Assembly: GCF_005144865.1 (NCBI RefSeq)
Contig: NZ_SWFM01000001.1
Coordinates: 620,001 to 684,000, forward strand
Direction: 5' to 3'
DNA length: 64,000 nt
Source: Guptibacillus hwajinpoensis
Lineage (GTDB): Bacteria; Bacillota; Bacilli; Bacillales; Guptibacillaceae
Part shown: positions 44,214 to 52,827 of the stretch, piece by piece
Layout: every line of letters begins with the position of its first letter
Numbering within the stretch: position 1 is the first letter of the stretch
Program-made: the position numbers and the translations under genes
Notes under the pieces: generated by a model
What the model was told of the DNA's origin: nothing
Database searches by the model: none
The model's input: only the letters and a program-made list of their open reading frames with translations

Positions 44214-46067
44214 TTAATCTCTCCTCATTTCTATACTATTTTTGTTCTGATCTATATGAGAAGGCAATGTAATTTGGAAGATGGTTCCTAAACCCTCTTT
44301 ACTAGAGACACCAATATGCCCACCGTGCTCTTTTACTACTTTATAACTTACCATTAAACCAAGACCAGTTCCCTTTTCTGAGGTTTGATAGTATGGTTCG
44401 CCAAGTCGATCAATAAGATGAGCTGGAATACCGTTTCCTTCATCTTCGACTTCGATCTTGACTTCGCTTACCTTTTCACTCAGTTTAACTCGTAATGTTC
44501 CACCTCTAGACATCGATTCGATACCATTCTCAATAATATTTGAAAGAACTTGCTTAATATGTGATCGAATGCAAACACAAGAGACATCTACATCATCATA
44601 TAACTCTAGAATAGTAATACCGGCATCTACAGCCCTCGTAGATAAACGCTCAATGACTTCTTTAAGAAGGGTGTTCATATCCACTGACTCAAATGATGAA
44701 AATTCCCTCTTTGAGAGAAGAAGAAACTCATTCACAATTTCCTCCACTTGCTCCATTTCAACGCCAACTACTTTTAAAAGTTCTTGATTAACGGAATCGT
44801 TCCCATTTAGAAGTTGTAAAAAACCTTTAATCGTTGATAGTGGATTTCTTATTTCGTGAGCGACGCCTGCGGCTAGGTCACCTAGTACATGACTTGTTTC
44901 TGTCCTACGAAGGTTTTCTTCAGCGTTTTTAATTTCGGTTACATCTCGAATAATAACAAGATGATGTCCGGGATAAATATGATAGCTTAAAGTGAAACTA
45001 AACACTTGAGTTTGATTCGTAACAGGATTAACCCTCTTCCCTTCCCCGCTTCTCCCGTATTCCGATGAGTTGTTCCAGATAATCTCACAGTTGTCCTCAA
45101 CTTCGGAATAATGAGAATGAATGACAGATTTATAGTCAATATTAAACATTCGACAGCACGCACGATTAATATTAACAAACCTTCCTTCTTCACTTAAAAT
45201 GGCCATGCCATCCAGTGCGCCTTCAAATAATCTGCGAAAACGTTCTTCGCTTTCTTTTAGTTCAACGATCATATTCTTCGTCTCGGTAATGTCACGATAA
45301 ATTGTCATATATAAATTTCCGTAAATACTTTTCTTTGAAGTGAATTCGAGATCCTTTTTATTGCCGCCTGCCATTGTAAATTGAATATCGCCGCGAATTT
45401 CTCCTCGTTCTTCTAATTGCTTTTGAAACGATTTTCCAATTGAAATGTTTGTACCTTCGAGGAAATCAAATAAATTATAAGATTTAATCTCCTCACGACT
45501 TACATTAAATAGTTCACAAGCTGCAGGATTTGCATCAACTATGGAACGATCCTCTTTCCATAGGAGAATACCATCAAGAGCACACTCAAAAACACTTGTT
45601 AATTTCTCTTTGTTATCCATCATTTTATTAAAGAGATCGGTTTCAGAAGTAACATCTCTAATGATGGATAAATTCAAGTCTCTATAAGCTTGATAGGTAA
45701 TAGAGAGTTCAACCACCTTTCGTTTTCCATTCATCAGAATGATTGGCAGTTTCTCAACAACATAACCTTTTTTTTGTAAATCGATTCTCATTTGCTTAAA
45801 TGCTTCTCTTCCTTCTGGTGCTACATGATATCCAATGATTTTAGTCTTTATCGTTTCTTTATCCAGTTCAAATATCTCACAACAGGCCTGATTTACTTCG
45901 ATAAGCGTTCCTTTCTGATTAGATAAAGTCATCCCATCTCGCGAATGATTAAAAATATGTTGAAGCTTGCGATTTTTCTCAGTTAGCTCGCTACGTAGTT
46001 CACTTGTTTCCTTAGAGCCGTCTTCAATTAAGGAAAAAGCCCCTTTTTCTTCCTTTTTATATTCCAT
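44214..46067 (-). CDS. Soluble PAS-sensor histidine kinase (three PAS domains)
   Basis: A 617-residue kinase without membrane segments. Three PAS domains run at about 30-140, 150-265 and 270-385. HisKA follows with phosphoacceptor H404 in VAHEIRNP, and the ATPase domain has the N box NIIENGIESM, G1 VEDEGNGIP and G2 GTGLGLMVSYKVV. The H-box GVAHEIRNPLSTIKGFLQLL resembles the sporulation kinases (KinA/B/C/E) that feed Spo0F. There is no response-regulator gene nearby, which fits an orphan phosphorelay kinase. The partner and the signal are inferred, not seen. Confidence 0.88.
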   Translation of the reverse strand: MEYKKEEKGAFSLIEDGSKETSELRSELTEKNRKLQHIFNHSRDGMTLSNQKGTLIEVNQACCEIFELDKETIKTKIIGYHVAPEGREAFKQMRIDLQKKGYVVEKLPIILMNGKRKVVELSITYQAYRDLNLSIIRDVTSETDLFNKMMDNKEKLTSVFECALDGILLWKEDRSIVDANPAACELFNVSREEIKSYNLFDFLEGTNISIGKSFQKQLEERGEIRGDIQFTMAGGNKKDLEFTSKKSIYGNLYMTIYRDITETKNMIVELKESEERFRRLFEGALDGMAILSEEGRFVNINRACCRMFNIDYKSVIHSHYSEVEDNCEIIWNNSSEYGRSGEGKRVNPVTNQTQVFSFTLSYHIYPGHHLVIIRDVTEIKNAEENLRRTETSHVLGDLAAGVAHEIRNPLSTIKGFLQLLNGNDSVNQELLKVVGVEMEQVEEIVNEFLLLSKREFSSFESVDMNTLLKEVIERLSTRAVDAGITILELYDDVDVSCVCIRSHIKQVLSNIIENGIESMSRGGTLRVKLSEKVSEVKIEVEDEGNGIPAHLIDRLGEPYYQTSEKGTGLGLMVSYKVVKEHGGHIGVSSKEGLGTIFQITLPSHIDQNKNSIEMRRD

Positions 46068-46242
46068 AGGCGGTCTCCTTTTGGTGTCGTTGGCGTAATT
46101 ATATCATCTCTTTGTCCAAAACCTAAAAAATTACCTGTAGTATTAAGAATATTTTCGATATCTCCCAAGACCTTTATCAAGTATATTGAATGAATGCTTG
46201 TACAAAATAATGAATGATTCCAATAGCTAAAGGGTGAAGAAA

Positions 46243-47073
46243 ATGAACCGACTTGCTACAGCCCTATTTGTGCTCTTACTTATAACGCTTCCTGTACAAG
46301 TTTCTTCTAATGACAACGTTAATCAGGTGCTCCCTTTGGATGAAGAAGTAAAACTAATTAATTGGGAGAAAGTGAGTGAAATGATTCCTCGCAAAGCGAT
46401 TTTCACAATCGTTGATGTCGAAAGCGGCAAGTCTTTTCAAGTCCAAAGAAGAGCAGGCAGTCGCCATGCTGATATTCAACCGTTAACTAATAAGGATACT
46501 AAAGTAATGAAAGAAATCTATCCCGAATGGAGTTGGAAACGGAGAGCTGCCATTGCAGTCGTTGATGGCCAGATGATTGCTGCATCCATGAATGGTATGC
46601 CACATGGAGCAGGTGCATTGGACAATGGATTCAATGGACACTTTTGTCTACACTTCCTAAACAGTACCACTCATGGATCACCTAGTCCTGACCCTGCACA
46701 CAACTTAATGGTTTTAAAAGCAGCAGGAAAAATAGATGAGTATTTAAGTAAACAAAACCCTTCAGAATTAGTCGATTCACTTATGATTGCTATTAACAAT
46801 ACTGATACCACTGTCTTACGTAAAATCGTTCCACATGAGCAGGTGGATTTACAAGCTCTTTCTGGAATTCACATAACAAATTGGAAGGTTATAAAAAATA
46901 AACGATCGAAGAAGAATCTCTTTCTCAATGAAGTTGAAGCAAAAGTCGAAATCTACATTGAAGAAAGTGGGACGATTACGACTGTTATAAACCTTCCTGC
47001 TAAACGGGATCCACTATCTAGTCGTTGGCGAGTTGATATCTCAGCATTGCTTCGAATCGCTAATCAATCATAA
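46243..47073 (+). CDS. Secreted protein with an HG...GHFCxHFxxSxxHG-type domain
   Basis: A 276-residue protein with a signal peptide (MNRLATALFVLLLITLPVQV, cleavage near residue 22). The central domain contains GSRHADIQPLT, EWSWKRRAAIAVVDG, AASMNGMPHGAGAL and FNGHFCLHFLNSTTHGS. The HG, the Cys next to His and a later His recall the catalytic arrangement of L,D-transpeptidases and related cysteine enzymes. I know this domain in Clostridia fused with peptidoglycan-binding modules, but its activity is not established to me. The C-terminal part (180-270) is a beta-rich lipid/ligand-binding-like domain. ATG 46243 is 6 bases after AAGGGTG. Confidence 0.65.
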   Translation: MNRLATALFVLLLITLPVQVSSNDNVNQVLPLDEEVKLINWEKVSEMIPRKAIFTIVDVESGKSFQVQRRAGSRHADIQPLTNKDTKVMKEIYPEWSWKRRAAIAVVDGQMIAASMNGMPHGAGALDNGFNGHFCLHFLNSTTHGSPSPDPAHNLMVLKAAGKIDEYLSKQNPSELVDSLMIAINNTDTTVLRKIVPHEQVDLQALSGIHITNWKVIKNKRSKKNLFLNEVEAKVEIYIEESGTITTVINLPAKRDPLSSRWRVDISALLRIANQS

Positions 47074-47085
47074 GGAGATGAAAAG

Positions 47086-47388
47086 ATGGATCGCTTTGAC
47101 AAAGCTTATCAAGATTATCTAAATAATGGACAACCTTCTCGAGAGATAAAACCTTTAGAGAATACAGATGGCATGAGAATTACAGCAGTTCGGAAAAATG
47201 ATGATGGTGACCTAATTGCGTTTCAAACAAATACAGGGGAAGAGCTTGATTATTTGCAAGCATTAGAAGCAGCGAACAATGGAACGCTAGCTGGAGTTGA
47301 CGTGTTTCAAAAATATGGGCGAGACATTATTAGAAGCGAGCCTGATAGCACAAAAGAAAATAACCTGGATCATCTACCTGAGTTTTAA
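47086..47388 (+). CDS. DUF3892-family protein
   Basis: A 100-residue protein with RITAVRKNDDGDLIAFQTNT followed by GEELDYLQALEAANNGTLAG and a NNLDHLPEF tail, the typical DUF3892 layout. It is 12 bases downstream of the secreted-protein gene with an AAGGAGATGAAAAG site, so the two form an operon. Function unknown. Confidence 0.8.
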   Translation: MDRFDKAYQDYLNNGQPSREIKPLENTDGMRITAVRKNDDGDLIAFQTNTGEELDYLQALEAANNGTLAGVDVFQKYGRDIIRSEPDSTKENNLDHLPEF

Positions 47389-47414
47389 CTTTGTCTAGAT
47401 GGTTAGGTCTAAAT

Positions 47415-47454
47415 TAAGAGGAGTATCTCAATATTTTTTGAGATACTCCTCTTA
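47415..47454. terminator. Bidirectional terminator
   Basis: A 17-bp stem TAAGAGGAGTATCTCAA and complement with a 7-base loop between convergent genes. Confidence 0.75.
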
Positions 47455-47483
47455 TACGTAGTCCATATAATACTACATTAGCT

Positions 47484-48230
47484 CTAACTTCTAACCGCCC
47501 AACTAGCAAAACGTTTATGAAGAGGCTTTAATAAGAGGTAATCCATAAACAAGGCAAGGAAACCAATTAATAGAATGCCTAATAAGACGGAAGAAGCATT
47601 TCCGATTTGCCCATTAAAGGCAATGAAATAACCAATACCTGAATTACCGCCAATCATTTCGGCAGCTACTAATGAGCGCCACGAAATGGCAAAACCAACA
47701 TAAATGCCACTAATTGCAGCAGGAATAATCTCTGGAAGATATACATAAATTGCAAGCTTCCAGCTTTTTGCTCCTAGCGATTGCGCTGCACGTATATGCG
47801 AAGCAGGAATGTGATTCATTCCTTGAATAACATTAATTAGAATTGGAAAAAACGAAGCAATAATAATTACAGCGATCATAGGAGCGTCTCCTAGACCAAG
47901 TAAAATGATAAGCAACGGTGCCCATGCCATTGGAGGCGTTGCTTGAAAATACGTAACGAGTGGCGTTAGAAACTCTCGAAAATGCCGTGATGCTCCTGCA
48001 AATATCCCCACTATAAATGCCATAATTGCAGATAGAACAAATCCAATGATTAATCGCTTTAGACTTACGATTATGTGGTTAGTAAGCTCTCCTTTTTGCC
48101 ACTGACTAACGGCTTCGTTCAATACATCAATAGGTCCAGGAAATAGATAGGAAGGGTATTGAGCAGATACCGCTGACCAAATGATGAGAACAAACGGAAT
48201 GGCTAGCCAGCTCATCTTCCACTTACTCAT
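47484..48230 (-). CDS. ABC transporter permease, SsuC/TauC/NrtB type
   Basis: A 248-residue inner-membrane permease with six helices (about residues 8-26, 63-85, 95-115, 120-140, 175-200, 220-240). The coupling-helix EAA motif is near residue 155 (AAQSLGAKSWKLAIYVYLPE). It belongs to the sulfonate/taurine/nitrate/aminopyrimidine import group. It overlaps the substrate-binding-protein gene by 8 bases and ends the operon. Confidence 0.88.
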   Translation of the reverse strand: MSKWKMSWLAIPFVLIIWSAVSAQYPSYLFPGPIDVLNEAVSQWQKGELTNHIIVSLKRLIIGFVLSAIMAFIVGIFAGASRHFREFLTPLVTYFQATPPMAWAPLLIILLGLGDAPMIAVIIIASFFPILINVIQGMNHIPASHIRAAQSLGAKSWKLAIYVYLPEIIPAAISGIYVGFAISWRSLVAAEMIGGNSGIGYFIAFNGQIGNASSVLLGILLIGFLALFMDYLLLKPLHKRFASWAVRS

Positions 48231-49212
48231 CCTTTACGACTCCTTCAACAAAAGTGAGATCCAACAATTCCTGCACATCAACTTTCTTATTTACGTAACC
48301 AAGTTCATAAGCTGCGTCTGCAAGTTGCTGATAGTACTGAAAATCCTCCTTGTTAAACTGCCACTCAAAGACCATTTTTTCCTTTGCTTTTGCAATTACT
48401 TCTTCTGGTGGTACATCTTCAACTTGTGCAATATTAAAGACGTCGACAAGGACTTTATTTGCTTTCTCTTGATCTTCATTTAAGTATTCAATTGTGGATT
48501 GGTGAACGTTCATGAATTCACTAACAGCTTTTGGCTTATTTTTTAGTGCATCTTCTGTAACAACAATCACAAGAGCGGGGTCATTTGCTTCTGCAATCTG
48601 TTCTTTACCACGTAATAATGAATAAGTAAGAAAAGGTTCATTCAATATCCCCGCTTTTGCTTGCTCTGAATCGATCGCAGCTTCAATGTTCGTTTGCTTA
48701 AATTCCTGAATCGTAACATCTTCATGTGTGAGTCCTGCTTCAGGTAAAATAAGTCCTTTTGTAATAATGTCTACTCCACTTCCGCTCTTAACACCCGCAA
48801 TAACTTCATTTTTAAGCTGACTTACAGATGTAATGTCTGAATTACTGTTTACTACCACCCCAACCTTTCCTTCGTTGACTTTAGCTATTACTTTCACTGG
48901 AAGCCCACGTGATGACCAATTAACAAGGGCAGGAACACCTGCATAAGCGATATCCAAATCACCAGAAGCTAGTGCTTGGTAAAGTTCTGGACCCGAATTA
49001 AATCCATACGTCTCCGCCTGTAGTTTTTCATCAAAAAAACCTTCCTTGTCTGCTACAATTCCTGGCGCATTCGCGAGAATCGATACATATCCAATGTTCA
49101 ATTCTGGTTTATCGGATGATTCGTTACTTGACTTCGAACTTGTACTATTCCCTCCGCAAGCAGATAGAAGCATCATGGTAGCAAGCGCTAAAACATATAA
49201 ATAGTTCTTCAT
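48223..49212 (-). CDS. ABC substrate-binding lipoprotein, SsuA/TauA/NMT1 type
   Basis: A 329-residue lipoprotein with lipobox LLSAC, lipidated Cys at 19, then a Ser/Asn-rich spacer. The mature domain matches the NMT1/SsuA fold: LNIGYVSILANAPGIVAD near residue 40, YQALASGDLDIAYAGVPAL near residue 82, and GVKSGSGVDIITKGLILPEA near residue 138. Ligands in this group are sulfonates, taurine, nitrate, riboflavin or pyrimidine precursors. The DsrE-like gene in the operon suggests a sulfur compound. ATG overlaps the ATPase stop by one base (TAATG). Confidence 0.85.
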   Translation of the reverse strand: MKNYLYVLALATMMLLSACGGNSTSSKSSNESSDKPELNIGYVSILANAPGIVADKEGFFDEKLQAETYGFNSGPELYQALASGDLDIAYAGVPALVNWSSRGLPVKVIAKVNEGKVGVVVNSNSDITSVSQLKNEVIAGVKSGSGVDIITKGLILPEAGLTHEDVTIQEFKQTNIEAAIDSEQAKAGILNEPFLTYSLLRGKEQIAEANDPALVIVVTEDALKNKPKAVSEFMNVHQSTIEYLNEDQEKANKVLVDVFNIAQVEDVPPEEVIAKAKEKMVFEWQFNKEDFQYYQQLADAAYELGYVNKKVDVQELLDLTFVEGVVKDE

Positions 49213-49976
49213 TAGATTACTCCTTCATTCAATGATTGTCGTTCGTTCCTTAAAAATTCGTAGAGCTTTCTTTGGTATTCATTATAGTGAGAAGACGATC
49301 TGTCTCTAGGCTTTTCTAAATCAATGTTTACGATCTCTTTAACGGATCCGTTCTTTGAGAGAAGCACAATTTGATCTGAGAGGTAGATTGCTTCATCAAT
49401 ACTATGAGTCACGAGAATCGTAGTCGTCTTTACATTATTATGTAAGGTGAGTAGCTCTTCCTGAAGAACATCTCTTGTTTGAGCGTCTAAAGCACTAAAG
49501 GGCTCATCCAAAAGAAGAAGACCTGGTTCAGTTACAAGGGTTCTTGCAAGAGCGACGCGTTGTTTCATACCACCAGACAAAGATGAAATAGGAAAACTAG
49601 AATAAGCAGTAAGACCTACTAATTCAATCATATCCCGTACTTTCACTTCTCTTGTCCCTTTGGGGATGTTCTGCATTCTCAATCCGAATTCTACGTTTTT
49701 GAATACAGTAAGCCATGGAAATAGAGCTAGATCTTGAAAGACAAAGCCCTGATCTTTCGATGGTTTTTTCACTGGTTTACCCTCGATTTGGATTGAGCCT
49801 GAATAATTAGGAAGAAAACCAGCAATTAAATTTAATAGTGTTGATTTACCACATCCACTTGGGCCTAGAATAGAAACAAATGAGTTTTCATTTATAGAGA
49901 AATCTATATCTTGCAGAATAGAAGAATGGTCTCTATAACCAAATGAAACGTTTTCGAGTTGAACAACTGAAGCCAT
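49212..49976 (-). CDS. ABC transporter ATP-binding protein, SsuB/TauB type
   Basis: A 254-residue ATPase. Walker A is LGPSGCGKST near residue 38, Q-loop FQDLALFPWL, signature SLSGGMKQR, Walker B LLLLDEPFSALD and the H-loop VTHSIDEA. The ATG at 49976 is taken because of GAGAGGAG upstream; the longer reading has no site. It follows the DsrE-like gene by 17 bases. It energises import through the permease next door. Confidence 0.92.
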   Translation of the reverse strand: MASVVQLENVSFGYRDHSSILQDIDFSINENSFVSILGPSGCGKSTLLNLIAGFLPNYSGSIQIEGKPVKKPSKDQGFVFQDLALFPWLTVFKNVEFGLRMQNIPKGTREVKVRDMIELVGLTAYSSFPISSLSGGMKQRVALARTLVTEPGLLLLDEPFSALDAQTRDVLQEELLTLHNNVKTTTILVTHSIDEAIYLSDQIVLLSKNGSVKEIVNIDLEKPRDRSSSHYNEYQRKLYEFLRNERQSLNEGVI

Positions 49977-49993
49977 CTTGCACTCTCCTCTCT

Positions 49994-50338
49994 CTATAGT
50001 GATAAATAAGCCCATCCTTCTGTTTGTCTCATAACAAGATGAGCAATTCCTGAGCCAGCAGAACCTACACTACAAACAAGGTCCTGCACACTTAAACTTT
50101 TTTTCTCAAGCGTATTACTACATGCAATAAACGTAATATCCAACTCAATAATAGATTGAATTCGTTGATTAACTAATTCATCTTTTGATAATAAAAGGCC
50201 TAACCCCTCACCAAATACCACAACTTCACAATCTACTAATTTATCTCCGAGTTTGTTTTTCAGATTAATGATATTTTGAGTAATTCTCCTAAAATAAAGA
50301 TCACCAGTCTCATTTACTTGGATAACTACTTTTGCCAT
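49994..50338 (-). CDS. DsrE/DsrF-like small protein
   Basis: A 114-residue alpha/beta protein. It opens MAKVVIQVNETGDLYFRR and continues DCEVVVFGEGLGLLLSKDE, then DITFIACSNTLEKKSL and GSAGSGIAHLVMRQTEGWAY, the DsrE/YchN pattern. The Cys in FIACSNT sits where DsrE proteins have their sulfur-carrier or structural Cys. It is the first gene of the ABC-importer operon. A link to a sulfur substrate is inference from family and context. ATG at 50338 follows ATAGGAGGCATAGGTTT. Confidence 0.8.
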   Translation of the reverse strand: MAKVVIQVNETGDLYFRRITQNIINLKNKLGDKLVDCEVVVFGEGLGLLLSKDELVNQRIQSIIELDITFIACSNTLEKKSLSVQDLVCSVGSAGSGIAHLVMRQTEGWAYLSL

Positions 50339-50387
50339 AAACCTATGCCTCCTATCTATTTCTTATTATTCTTAGTCGGATACTAGG

Positions 50388-50416
50388 ATTATAAAACAAA
50401 CGGTAGAAATTGCAAA
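50388..50416 (-). promoter_or_regulatory. Promoter of the DsrE-ABC operon
   Basis: Minus strand: -35 TTTGCA (50411-50416), 17 bases, -10 TATAAT (50388-50393), about 50 bases before the first ATG. No SAM-type riboswitch sequence is apparent in the short leader. Confidence 0.6.
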
Positions 50417-50499
50417 GTATTGGAACTTAATTAGGTAAGAGATTTAAGAGATTTTCCACCCATTTTTATAGAACAAATAATCTTTCTCAACGCATAAAA

Positions 50500-50532
50500 A
50501 AGCGGCATCTCGAAATATTCGAGATACCGCTT
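50500..50532 (-). terminator. tRNA-Val terminator
   Basis: A 15-bp stem AAGCGGTATCTCGAA / TTCGAGATGCCGCTT (one wobble) then TTTTTTATG on the minus strand, 15 bases downstream of the tRNA. Confidence 0.85.
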
Positions 50533-50546
50533 GAAATAGTTATGTA

Positions 50547-50622
50547 TGGTGATCCGTATTGGGCTCGAACCAACGACCTCTACCCTGTCAAGGTAGCGCT
50601 CTCCCAACTGAGCTAACGGATC
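50547..50622 (-). tRNA. tRNA-Val(GAC)
   Basis: A 76-nt cloverleaf including an encoded CCA. Acceptor stem GATCCGT / ACGGATC, D arm GCTCAGTTGGGAGAGC, anticodon stem CTACC / GGTAG around loop TTGACAG, so the anticodon is GAC (Val, codons GUC and GUU), and T arm with GGTTCGAGCC. It has its own sigma-A promoter (50639-50668) and terminator and stands alone, not in an rRNA cluster. Confidence 0.95.
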
Positions 50623-50638
50623 AATTAAGACATATATT

Positions 50639-50668
50639 AATATACCCGAGAGACTGAATTCCTGTCAA
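50639..50668 (-). promoter_or_regulatory. tRNA-Val promoter
   Basis: Minus strand: -35 TTGACA (50663-50668), 18 bases, -10 TATATT (50639-50644), about 16 bases before the tRNA 5' end. Confidence 0.75.
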
Positions 50669-50695
50669 TACTTTCTTATAAAACAGTATGATACA

Positions 50696-50717
50696 GGGAG
50701 CACAGTATTGTGCTCCC
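50696..50717 (-). terminator. Hairpin after yutG
   Basis: A 9-bp stem GGGAGCACA / TGTGCTCCC with loop GTAT follows the stop codon by a few bases. The T-tract is weak. Confidence 0.5.
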
Positions 50718-50723
50718 TCTCTA

Positions 50724-51278
50724 TTAACCTATTCTTTCTTCTTTATCTCTCTTCTCGCGCTCTTCTTTATCAAGTGCTTCTTCACGATCTCTTAATCTAT
50801 GAGCAAGGCGACTTGAAGCATTCGCTGCGATACTAGCAATTAGGTCATCTAGGAAAGTATGAACGCCATTGCCTTCTTTCGTATCAAGCTTTTCGATGAT
50901 ACCAAACTTCTGTTTATCAAGGTGGCCAAAAGTTGTAACGGCAATGCTACCATAGCCAAATACGGCACCAAGTGCAATCGTTTCATCTACGCCGAATAAG
51001 CCTTCATCCGTTTCAACAATTGACTGAAGCGGTTCTGAAAGCTTTCCTTGTTCTGCGAGCTTGTCCAGTTCAATTCCTACAAGCACCGCATGCTGAATTT
51101 CTCTTTTCGTAAGAACAGCCTCCACACTTTCTATGCAGTCAGCCATTGATAAATCATCAACATAAGGGGATTGCATTTCGAAAACAATTTCTGCAATATC
51201 CTCAATCGTTACACCGCGCTCTTTAATTAGGGCTTTTGCTGCTGCCTCTGTTTCTCTACTATGCACACGTTTCTTCAT
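50724..51278 (-). CDS. yutG: Phosphatidylglycerophosphatase A-family protein (YutG-like)
   Basis: A 184-residue protein. It carries RGVTIEDIAEIVFEMQSPYV, KREIQHAVLVGIELDKLAEQ, ETIALGAVFGYGSIAVTTFG and a FLDDLIASIAANASSRLAHR segment, the PgpA-like pattern of the short soluble Bacillus YutG. PgpA dephosphorylates phosphatidylglycerophosphate in E. coli, but there it is a membrane protein; the activity of YutG is not settled. The tail is charged (EEALDKEEREKRDKEE). ATG at 51278 follows GAGAGGGG. Confidence 0.8.
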   Translation of the reverse strand: MKKRVHSRETEAAAKALIKERGVTIEDIAEIVFEMQSPYVDDLSMADCIESVEAVLTKREIQHAVLVGIELDKLAEQGKLSEPLQSIVETDEGLFGVDETIALGAVFGYGSIAVTTFGHLDKQKFGIIEKLDTKEGNGVHTFLDDLIASIAANASSRLAHRLRDREEALDKEEREKRDKEERIG

Positions 51279-51479
51279 GATAAAACCCCTCTCTGTAAAC
51301 ACATAATACATCTATGTTAAAATCATTATATCACTTTTGAAAATTGCATTGTCAAATAAAGTGAAAATTTCAAACTAACCAAGTTAGCCAGTTAATCTTC
51401 ACTTATCCAACTTGATTTACTTATCTAATGAGATTAAAATTCGCGTCAAATTTTCAACAACGATACAGGAGGCACTGAC

Positions 51480-52202
51480 ATGAACAGAGGTACATACAAA
51501 GATGAAACAATTTACAGTGATTATCTAAAAGAAGAAATTCCATTTCAGGTTTACTTACCTTACAATTATTCACCTCTTTATAAATATTCGTTTCTAATCG
51601 CAAATGATGGTAGCGATTACTTTAAATTAGGCAGACTTGGTCGCACGGCTGATGAGCTTATAGAAAATGATGAGATTGAAGAACTAATCATTGTAGGTAT
51701 TCCCTATAAGAGTGTGGAAGATCGCTGGAGAAAGTATCATCCCGATGGTGAGCAGAGCGATGATTACTTACGTTTTCTTGCGAATGAACTTGTTCCGTAT
51801 TTAGATAAGGAATATGCAACCTACCATCTTGGTTATGGCAGAGGATTAATTGGTGATTCGCTTGCAGCTACAGTGGCACTTCGAGCTGCACTTGATTATC
51901 CGCGTACATTTGGCAAAGCCATTCTTCATTCTCCATTCGTAAATGAAGAAATGATGGACAAAGTGAAGAATTTCCCTGAGCCAGAGCTAATAGACCTTTA
52001 TCACGTTATAGGAACCGAAGAAACGGAAGTTCCGACGACCGATGGTAAAACGAAGAATTTTATTGAGCCAAACCGTGAGTTAAATCAAATCATTAAGGAT
52101 AAGGGTTTTGATTATTTCTATGATGAATTTGAGGGTGGCCATCTTTGGAAGCATTGGCAGCCGGACATGAAGCGGGCGCTTTTGCACATGTTTAAACTGT
52201 AA
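51480..52202 (+). CDS. yjcH: Alpha/beta-hydrolase, esterase-like (YjcH-like)
   Basis: A 240-residue protein of the esterase-D-like group. The nucleophile elbow reads GYGRGLIGDSLAATVALRAA (Ser in GDS), the oxyanion region is near FLIANDGSDYFKLG, and a C-terminal His is in FEGGHLWKHW. It matches B. subtilis YjcH, whose substrate is not known. The next two genes yjcG and yjcF follow in the same direction, the B. subtilis arrangement. ATG at 51480 after CAGGAGGCACTGAC. Confidence 0.88.
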   Translation: MNRGTYKDETIYSDYLKEEIPFQVYLPYNYSPLYKYSFLIANDGSDYFKLGRLGRTADELIENDEIEELIIVGIPYKSVEDRWRKYHPDGEQSDDYLRFLANELVPYLDKEYATYHLGYGRGLIGDSLAATVALRAALDYPRTFGKAILHSPFVNEEMMDKVKNFPEPELIDLYHVIGTEETEVPTTDGKTKNFIEPNRELNQIIKDKGFDYFYDEFEGGHLWKHWQPDMKRALLHMFKL

Positions 52203-52233
52203 GTGCCTCTACCATTTCTTATTTTTGAATTTT

Positions 52234-52242
52234 TGGTATAAT
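52234..52242 (+). promoter_or_regulatory. Candidate extended -10 promoter for yjcGF
   Basis: TGGTATAAT is a consensus extended -10 seventy bases before the yjcG start, in the 109-bp gap after yjcH. Confidence 0.5.
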
Positions 52243-52311
52243 TATAAATGGAACATTATATGACTCGTCCATCTTTGACAATCGAGTACATCAACCAGGA
52301 GGGAATGGAAT

Positions 52312-52827
52312 ATGAAATACGGCATTGCAATTTTCCCATCGAAAAAACTACAAGACGTTGCTAACTCATACCGTAAACGTTATGATCCGCACTATGCGCT
52401 CATTCCACCACACTTGACGCTCAGGGAAGGCTTTGAAGCAACAGAAGAAGAGATTCAGAAACTAACACCTGTTCTACACAAAATTTCTGATGAATCGAAA
52501 CCTTTTTCTTTGCATGTTTATAAAGTTGGATCTTTTAATCCTGTTAATAATGTCATTTACCTTAAAGTGAAAGAAAACGAAATACTAGATGACTTACATC
52601 GACAGTTGAATCCTGAAGAAGCGTTGTCAGAAAGAGACTATAACTTTGTCCCTCATATTACAATTGCTCAGAACCTTTCTGATGATGAGCATTCTGACGT
52701 ATATGGTAGCATGAAAATGAAAGAAGTAAATCATGAGGAATTGATTGATCGATTCCAGCTTTTATACCAGCTTGAGAATGGAATGTGGACAGTATTTGAA
52801 ACGTTCCACCTCGGCAAAGTGCGCTAA
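52312..52827 (+). CDS. yjcG: 2H phosphoesterase-superfamily protein YjcG
   Basis: A 171-residue protein with two HxT motifs, PPHLT (H34) and VPHIT (H115), each in a strand, the signature of 2'-5' RNA ligase-like/2H phosphoesterases. The two-lobed alpha-beta fold and length fit B. subtilis YjcG. Family members cleave cyclic or 2',5'-linked phosphodiesters. The true substrate is unknown. It ends with TAATG overlapping the start of yjcF. Confidence 0.9.
   Translation: MKYGIAIFPSKKLQDVANSYRKRYDPHYALIPPHLTLREGFEATEEEIQKLTPVLHKISDESKPFSLHVYKVGSFNPVNNVIYLKVKENEILDDLHRQLNPEEALSERDYNFVPHITIAQNLSDDEHSDVYGSMKMKEVNHEELIDRFQLLYQLENGMWTVFETFHLGKVR

Noticed and set aside
50340-50500. Sought a SAM or other riboswitch before the sulfur-linked ABC operon
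   Set aside because: The leader is about 45 nt and shows no conserved structure.
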